From Methanoculleus sp. UBA208 (lineage in GTDB: Archaea > Halobacteriota > Methanomicrobia > Methanomicrobiales > Methanoculleaceae), in contig NZ_DAFZ01000076.1 of assembly GCF_002498065.1 (NCBI RefSeq), forward strand, positions 5,948 through 15,304: 9,357 bases of DNA. The letters run 5' to 3'. A program made the position numbers and the translations under genes. A model generated the notes under the pieces. That model did no database searches and was not told where the DNA came from. It was given only the letters and a program-made list of their open reading frames with translations. Positions 5,235 to 9,357 of this stretch are shown in pieces (within the stretch, counting starts at the first letter, position 1; the number at the start of each line of letters is the position of its first letter).

Positions 5235-7496
5235 ATGGAAGCAATCGAGAAACTGTTCGTAGGCCTCGGACTGAAATCGACCTTATCGGACGACGTCGCC
5301 GCAGCGGAAGATGACCTCGACGACCTGGAGAACGCGGCCGAGAAGACCGCCGCGAAGATCGCCCAGGACTTCCAGAAGGTCGGCGCCGCAGCGAAGCAGA
5401 TCGGCAAAGACCTCACCCTCTTCGTCACGGCACCCCTGCTTGCCTTCGGAGCGCTCTCCACCCAAGCTGCCGGCGACGCTGCCGAGACGCAGAGCAAGTT
5501 CGAGCAGGTCTTCCAGGGCATGACCGCCGACGCTGAGGCGTGGGCCGAGAGCTACGGCGACGCTGCAGGCCGGGCGACTACCGACCTGCAGGACATGCTC
5601 GCCACGACCATGTCCATTGTCAAGGCAATGGGCATGGGCTACAGCGAGGGTACGGAGTTCTCTGAGACCCTGACGCAACTTTCCGTCGACCTGGCCTCGT
5701 TCAACAACACTGCGGATTCCGAGGCGTTTACGGCCCTGCGGTCTGCCATCACCGGGGAGTATGAAGCCCTGAAGCGATACGGCATTGTCGTGAACGAAGC
5801 GAAGGTTCAGCAAGAGCTGCTGAACATGGGCGTCAAGGGCGGCACCAAAGCGGCCACCGACGCCGAGAAGGCGCAGGCCCGTATGAACATCATCCTCCGG
5901 GCCACCACCGACGCCCAGGGCGACGCGGAACGGACCGCCGAGTCATTCTCGAACCAGGAGAAAGCCCTGGCTGCCGACATGAAGGAGCTGGGCGAGACCG
6001 TCGGCCGCGATCTCCTCCCGATCGCGAAGTCCGGGATCGATATCGTCCGGCAGATGATCAACGGCTACGAGCGGCTGGACGACTCGACCCGGACCGTCAT
6101 CCTGATCACCGGGGGGTTCGCTGCCGCGCTCGGGCCGGCGATCTGGTTAGCCGGGTCGATGGTCAGCGCGATCGGACAGATCCGGCTTGCGATCGAGGCG
6201 TACAAGGTCTCCACCTTCGCTGCCACGCTCGCCACCCGGGGCTTCTCGGCCGCGCTCCTCACCACTCCCGCCGGCATGGTGGCGCTCGGGGTCGCCGGCC
6301 TGGTGGCCGCGCTCGCGGCGCTCACCTGGTGGATGGGCCGGGCCGAGGAGAAGGCGTTCGACATGTCCGACGCGATGGCCTACTCTGCCGACGACCTCCG
6401 GGAGATGGCCGACGAGGCGCGGAACGCGAGGTACCCGTTCCAGGACCTGCTCGACACGATCGGCACCCGGGGGGCGGAGAGTGCGTCCGCGATCGAGAAG
6501 GTCGGGCGCAAGGCGGTCTGGCTCACGGGCCCGCTCATGGGCCTGGCGCCGGCAATCGATACCGTCGAGGGCATCGCGGATGCATGGTGGAATTCTGGCG
6601 AGGCTGCCCGGGACGCCGAGGCGGACGCTCTCGATTACGCGGCAACGCTGCGGGACGCGATGGATGCGGCGGAGGACGAACTCCGGAACGCCGACCGCGC
6701 CTACGCTGATCATCAGCGAGTAGTTTCAGAGCTCGGCCGGGAGTATGACGAGCTCAAGGCCGCGATCGACCGTGCGATGGAGATGCCCGAGGACATCGAT
6801 GACCAGAGCCGGGCCATCGAGCACGCCCAGATCGCGCTTGAGCGGGCGAGGGAGCGGCAGCGGAACCTCGGCCCGGATGCCACATCCCTTGACCGGAGAG
6901 AGGCCGACCTGGCTATTAGGGACGCGCAGGACCGGCTCGATGATGCCAGGAAGAGGCTCAGCGACCTCGAGGCTGAGCAGGACGAGATCCTCGGGGGGAG
7001 AACCATTGCCCAGGCCCAGGCCAGGCTCTCCGAGCTCCAGGAGCAGAAGGACGAGGAAACAGCCCTGATGGAAACGGCGCTCGAGGACCGGAACAACCTG
7101 CAGGCGATCTACGACGCGATCGCCGAGCAGAACGACGAGGACCTGCATCAGGGCTACAAGGATCGGTGGGCCGCGCTGAAGACCTACTTCGACCAGAACC
7201 CGATTCTCCGGGACATCGGCGTGGATCTCGGGTGGTTCGGCGGGAAGACCGGATCCGTCCCGGGCCTCGCGTCGGGAGGCGTCGTCACGAAACCGACCCT
7301 CGCCCTGGTGGGGGAGGCCGGTCCGGAGGCGATCGTCCCGCTACGGGGCGGCGGTAACAGTACGACCTCGATCGGCGGGGACACTCTCTCGATCGGGCAG
7401 GTCATCGTCCGGAACGATCAGGACCTCGACGAGATCTTCCGACGGTGGGAGGAGATGCAGCGGTCGAAGCGGGTGCGGCGGGGGGTGAGAGCGTGA
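5235..7496 (+). CDS. Tape measure protein
   Basis: This 753-aa protein should run through the tail lumen and set tail length. The N-terminal part has alternating helical, acidic residues (about 1-60). A PhageMin_Tail-like region follows (about 85-280), with repeats of charged helix and FNNTADSEAFTALRSAITGE (156-175) and an RTAESFSNQ to LLPIAKSG stretch (233-267). Two hydrophobic segments lie at about 288-313 and 341-367. The section 460-640 is strongly charged with heptad-like patterning, probably coiled coil. Near the end, GLASGGVVTKPTLALVGEAG then PEAIVPL (677-703) is the classic tape-measure C-terminal motif. The gene has AAGGAG at 5223-5228, six bases before ATG 5235, and its stop overlaps the next GTG. 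At roughly 0.15 nm per residue the tail would be about 110 nm long. Confidence 0.92.
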   Translation: MEAIEKLFVGLGLKSTLSDDVAAAEDDLDDLENAAEKTAAKIAQDFQKVGAAAKQIGKDLTLFVTAPLLAFGALSTQAAGDAAETQSKFEQVFQGMTADAEAWAESYGDAAGRATTDLQDMLATTMSIVKAMGMGYSEGTEFSETLTQLSVDLASFNNTADSEAFTALRSAITGEYEALKRYGIVVNEAKVQQELLNMGVKGGTKAATDAEKAQARMNIILRATTDAQGDAERTAESFSNQEKALAADMKELGETVGRDLLPIAKSGIDIVRQMINGYERLDDSTRTVILITGGFAAALGPAIWLAGSMVSAIGQIRLAIEAYKVSTFAATLATRGFSAALLTTPAGMVALGVAGLVAALAALTWWMGRAEEKAFDMSDAMAYSADDLREMADEARNARYPFQDLLDTIGTRGAESASAIEKVGRKAVWLTGPLMGLAPAIDTVEGIADAWWNSGEAARDAEADALDYAATLRDAMDAAEDELRNADRAYADHQRVVSELGREYDELKAAIDRAMEMPEDIDDQSRAIEHAQIALERARERQRNLGPDATSLDRREADLAIRDAQDRLDDARKRLSDLEAEQDEILGGRTIAQAQARLSELQEQKDEETALMETALEDRNNLQAIYDAIAEQNDEDLHQGYKDRWAALKTYFDQNPILRDIGVDLGWFGGKTGSVPGLASGGVVTKPTLALVGEAGPEAIVPLRGGGNSTTSIGGDTLSIGQVIVRNDQDLDEIFRRWEEMQRSKRVRRGVRA

Positions 7497-7819
7497 CTGT
7501 CACCTTCGACGGTGTCGAGCTGAAAAACCCGGCCCCGTTCAACCTCGCCCCGGTCGTGCTCACCAACGAGACGACCCTCCTCTCCGGCAAGACCGCGGTA
7601 CAGACGACGACCGAGACCGGGTTCCGGGTCAAATTCGTGTGCTGCACGCAGACCTACAGCGACGTCAGCAACCTGCTCGCGAAGATCGGGCAGAAGGCGA
7701 CGCTGGTCATCGACGGCACCTCGTATACCAACTGCGCGATCAAGTCCTGGGACCGGCTGGAGCAGGACCCGGGCGGGAACTGGTGGTACACGGTGACGTT
7801 TGTGAGGGACACGGCATGA
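7493..7819 (+). CDS. Small minor tail protein (distal-tail-like, uncertain)
   Basis: This 108-aa protein follows the tape measure directly; its GTG overlaps that stop. GGTGA at 7484-7488, four bases before the GTG, supports this start, and an upstream in-frame ATG at 7445 lies inside the tape measure. The protein is predicted mostly beta with one helix: VTFDGVELKNPAPFNLAP (3-20), TLLSGKTAVQTTTETGFRVKFVC (28-50), a helical YSDVSNLLAKIGQKA (55-69), and LVIDGTSYTNCAIKSWDRLE with NWWYTVTFVRD (71-90, 96-106). A single beta domain with 'LLxKIG' and a last WxYxVTF strand recalls minor tail proteins that cap the tube below the tape measure, a reduced Dit-like piece. I cannot name the family. Coding is firm; the role is inferred from position. 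Confidence 0.7.
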   Translation: MTVTFDGVELKNPAPFNLAPVVLTNETTLLSGKTAVQTTTETGFRVKFVCCTQTYSDVSNLLAKIGQKATLVIDGTSYTNCAIKSWDRLEQDPGGNWWYTVTFVRDTA

Positions 7820-7944
7820 TTCAGGGAGATGGTACACTGACACTGACAACGACGATCCGCCGGAAGGACGGTCGGATCGAGGAAGAGACAGAGGAATACG
7901 AAGTGAAGGACGGGAAGGTGATACAGCATGGCAACACTGGTTAA
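7816..7944 (+). CDS. Micro-gene, 42-aa acidic protein of unknown role
   Basis: ATG 7816 overlaps the preceding stop by four bases (ATGA), with GAGGG at 7804-7808. The product is 42 residues: a beta-like TLTLTTTIRRKDG (7-19), an acidic IEEETEEYEVKDG (21-33) and a short VIQHGNTG end. Its last 17 bases overlap the next gene in another frame, and the next gene's Shine-Dalgarno lies inside it. The tight junction and good ribosome site argue for translation. I do not recognise it; two or three beta strands are all that can be suggested. Confidence 0.6.
   Translation: MIQGDGTLTLTTTIRRKDGRIEEETEEYEVKDGKVIQHGNTG
7916..7922 (+). promoter_or_regulatory. Full-match Shine-Dalgarno of the fibre-like gene
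   Basis: AGGTGAT matches the 3' end of 16S rRNA over seven bases, five bases before ATG 7928. It lies within the 42-aa gene. It fixes the start and marks this gene as well translated. Confidence 0.75.
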
Positions 7945-8308
7945 TACGGGGCTCGAGTACATCGCGAAGTTGATAAACGGCGGCTCAACTGCCCCGTTTA
8001 CATACATCGCGCTTGGTTCCGGCACGACGGTCGAGGCGATCGACCAGACGGCACTGGTGACCGAACTCACGGCGAACGGCCTCGCCCGGGCGGCGGCGAC
8101 CTGCGGGTATGAGGCGATCGGCAAAGCGACCTGGTCGAAGGAGTTCACCGCGACCGCCGACGGACAGACCATCAACGAGGTCGGGATCTTTGACGCTGCG
8201 ACCGCCGGCCACATGCTGATGCGGCACAAGTACAGCAGCACCAAGATGCTCGACAACACCGAGAGGCTGACGGTCTCGATCGTCTTCACCGAGGGGAGGG
8301 CCCCCTGA
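7928..8308 (+). CDS. Tail fibre/collar-like protein, N-terminal attachment type
   Basis: This 126-aa protein has an arrangement seen at the start of many phage tail fibre or baseplate-associated proteins. It opens with NTGLEYIAKLI (6-16). FTYIALGSGTT follows (24-34), then DQTALVTEL (39-47), a WSKEFTA strand (69-75), INEVGIFDAATAGHMLMRHKY (82-102) and a last strand with ERLTVSIVFTEG (112-123). The 'YIALGxGTT ... DTALxxEL ... INEVGIFDAxxxGxMLxR' order is characteristic. In longer fibres this module attaches the fibre to the tail; here it stands alone. The probable partners are the two genes downstream. The stop overlaps the next ATG (TGATG). Confidence 0.7.
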   Translation: MATLVNTGLEYIAKLINGGSTAPFTYIALGSGTTVEAIDQTALVTELTANGLARAAATCGYEAIGKATWSKEFTATADGQTINEVGIFDAATAGHMLMRHKYSSTKMLDNTERLTVSIVFTEGRAP

Positions 8309-8700
8309 TGGTCGCAGGGATTGCCTGGAATGACCCCTCCTCCGCAGTCCTGACCGACGCGGAGGTCCCGGTCGAGACGGAATCCGATCTCTCGAGCGAG
8401 ATCGACTTGAACGGGTGCGTCGGCCTCTTCGGGGTCGGGGTGACGATGACCTACAATGCCTCCGCGACGGTCGCGGCGGTCCTCCGGGTCTACGCGAAGA
8501 TCGACGGGACGAACTACTCCGATGAGCCGGTCTACGAGCGGACGATGGCCCTCCGGGACGCGGGATTGGCGCACCAGCAGTACTTCCCGTTCCCGATCCC
8601 GGCCCAGTGTGTGAAGGTCGCGGTCTACAACGGGGACAACACCTACACGATCACGAGCCTGACCGCCTACGCGCACAAGAACGTCCTCTCGACGTCCTGA
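8308..8700 (+). CDS. Tail-associated protein of unknown family
   Basis: This 130-aa protein is predicted to be beta-rich, with GAGGGGAGGG at 8291-8300 as ribosome site. It has a DLSSEIDLNGCVGLFGVGVT segment (27-46) and a TYNASATVAAVLRVYAKIDG strand pair (48-67) with alternating hydrophobic residues. The DEPVYERTMALRDAGLAHQQ loop (72-91) and FPFPIPAQCVKVAVYNGDNT (93-112) complete the visible features. This resembles jelly-roll or beta-sandwich domains in tail-tip proteins ('a..vrvYaKidG.nYsd.. ..y..f.iPa.cvkvaVyNgd'). I cannot assign a family. Its place between the fibre-like protein and the DUF2341 gene suggests a tail-tip or receptor-complex part. Confidence 0.65.
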   Translation: MVAGIAWNDPSSAVLTDAEVPVETESDLSSEIDLNGCVGLFGVGVTMTYNASATVAAVLRVYAKIDGTNYSDEPVYERTMALRDAGLAHQQYFPFPIPAQCVKVAVYNGDNTYTITSLTAYAHKNVLSTS

Positions 8701-8709
8701 GGTCGCACC

Positions 8710-9357
8710 ATGACGGCGACCATCCATCAATTTTATGAGTGGGCGTATCAGGCCCGGATCAGTATTGCCAACCCGTCCTCGACCGAGGGGTTCCAGGGCT
8801 CGATCTCGCTCGCCTGGCGCGAGGGAATGAACCCTGATTTTTCAGACGTCCGATTCTTCTCTCCGAGGGGAGAGCAACTCCCCTACTGGATCGAGACCTA
8901 CACCGCGAGCACGTCAGCAACCGTCTGGATCGCGCTGCCGGCGAGCGATACGTTCATCTGGATGCTCTTCGGCAATCCGGGGGCGGAGGACGCGAGCGAC
9001 GGGGATTCGGTTTTTCTCATCTTCGATGATTTTGACGGGGCCAGCATCGACACGAACAAATGGACTGTGGAGAAGAAGGGATCTGCGTCTGCGGTGGTGC
9101 AGCACGACGGGAGCGGGAATCTGCAACTCGCGGGGAAAGCGAACGTAATTTCCTCCGGGAACGTCGTATCCAAGGCAACGTTTGAAAAGGGTATCTATAT
9201 TGAGTACCGGGAAAAGGTCGATCACGGCCATTATCACGATACAACCTTCGGGAGCGATACGACGCTCGAAGACCTCAGCGGAGGGACCTCGGATTGGTGG
9301 CACACATCCCTCGGCAATGGATACATTCTCTTCTGTCAGGATTCGGACACCACCGGC
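8710..9357 (+). CDS. DUF2341 plus lectin/LamG-like protein, probable tail-tip adhesin (partial)
   Basis: The gene starts at ATG 8710 with GAGGT at 8699-8703 and stays open for 216 codons to the edge of the window. Residues about 10-110 match the DUF2341 layout: WAYQARISIANPS (11-23), SDVRFFSPRGEQLPYWIETY (45-64), TVWIALPASDTFIWMLFGNPG (71-91), then VFLIFDDFDGASIDTNKW (101-118). The last segment begins a concanavalin/LamG-like region with SGNLQLAGKANVISSG (135-150) and NVVSKATF, in which 'FDDFDG..lDtnKW' is the usual junction. DUF2341 with such a domain is common in secreted and surface proteins of methanogens. Here it ends the tail block, so a host-surface (S-layer or glycan) binding role is likely. 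No signal peptide is visible, in keeping with a virion protein. Confidence 0.82.
   Translation, partial: MTATIHQFYEWAYQARISIANPSSTEGFQGSISLAWREGMNPDFSDVRFFSPRGEQLPYWIETYTASTSATVWIALPASDTFIWMLFGNPGAEDASDGDSVFLIFDDFDGASIDTNKWTVEKKGSASAVVQHDGSGNLQLAGKANVISSGNVVSKATFEKGIYIEYREKVDHGHYHDTTFGSDTTLEDLSGGTSDWWHTSLGNGYILFCQDSDTTG

Noticed and set aside
7654..8730. Long antisense open frame (358 codons) opposite the small tail genes
   Set aside because: It is opposite four well-supported genes with ribosome sites and overlapping junctions. Long antisense frames are expected in GC-rich coding DNA, and its translation shows no recognisable domain.
8722..8738. AT-rich CAATTTTATGAG as an archaeal TATA-box promoter
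   Set aside because: It lies inside the coding region just after ATG 8710, and the gene already has a ribosome site coupled to the preceding stop; no BRE-like element is clear.
1..9357. CRISPR array, tRNA/rRNA, integrase, attachment site, defence genes or diversity-generating retroelement
   Set aside because: No spaced direct repeats, cloverleaf-like segments or matching protein motifs were seen on either strand; the coding capacity is filled by virion genes.

Overview
The window is a piece of a tailed-virus (Caudoviricetes) genome or integrated provirus. It carries the late structural module from the end of a scaffold- or protease-type gene, through the capsid, head-tail connector and tail genes, into the first part of a putative tail-tip or fibre gene. 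All genes lie on the + strand. The DNA is GC-rich throughout except near the right end. The last gene carries a DUF2341 domain followed by a lectin/LamG-like segment, an architecture very common in methanogenic archaea. Together with the base composition, the strong Shine-Dalgarno sites and a bare T-tract instead of a hairpin terminator, this suggests a virus or provirus of a GC-rich methanogen, for example Methanomicrobiales such as Methanoculleus. That host assignment is inference; nothing in the window proves it.

Layout: 1-189 is the 3' end of an upstream gene (scaffold-like tail). 189-695 is a capsid decoration (DUF2190-like) protein and 697-1728 the HK97-fold major capsid protein. A 34-bp spacer with a T7 tract follows, the only gap of any size in the window. 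The connector block is a 79-aa unknown (1763-2002), a gp6-like adaptor (2002-2373), a head-closure protein (2370-2720), a small coiled-coil protein with a hydrophobic C-terminus (2717-2950), an HK97 gp10-like neck protein (2950-3399) and a DUF3168 tail terminator (3396-3830). The tail block is the tail tube protein (3834-4556), a tail assembly chaperone (4553-5104) with an out-of-frame extension (to 5231), the tape measure protein (5235-7496), a 108-aa minor tail protein (7493-7819), a 42-aa micro-gene (7816-7944), a 126-aa fibre/collar-like protein (7928-8308), a 130-aa unknown (8308-8700) and the partial DUF2341 protein (8710 to the end).

Most junctions overlap by 1 or 4 bases (TGATG, ATGA or GTGA) and have a good Shine-Dalgarno site inside the preceding gene. 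The block therefore looks like one transcript with translational coupling. The order of functions is that of a long non-contractile-tailed (siphovirus-type) particle; no sheath gene is seen.

The most interesting signals are three. First, the tail assembly chaperone appears to need a +1 frameshift to reach its C-terminal extension, with a TTTC slip candidate directly abutting a hairpin whose loop contains the zero-frame stop. Second, only very small proteins lie between the tape measure and the DUF2341 gene, with no full-size Dit or Tal protein. Third, a XhlA-like coiled-coil protein sits within the connector genes. I saw no RNA genes, CRISPR array, insertion sequence, integrase, lysis enzyme, defence system or diversity-generating retroelement.
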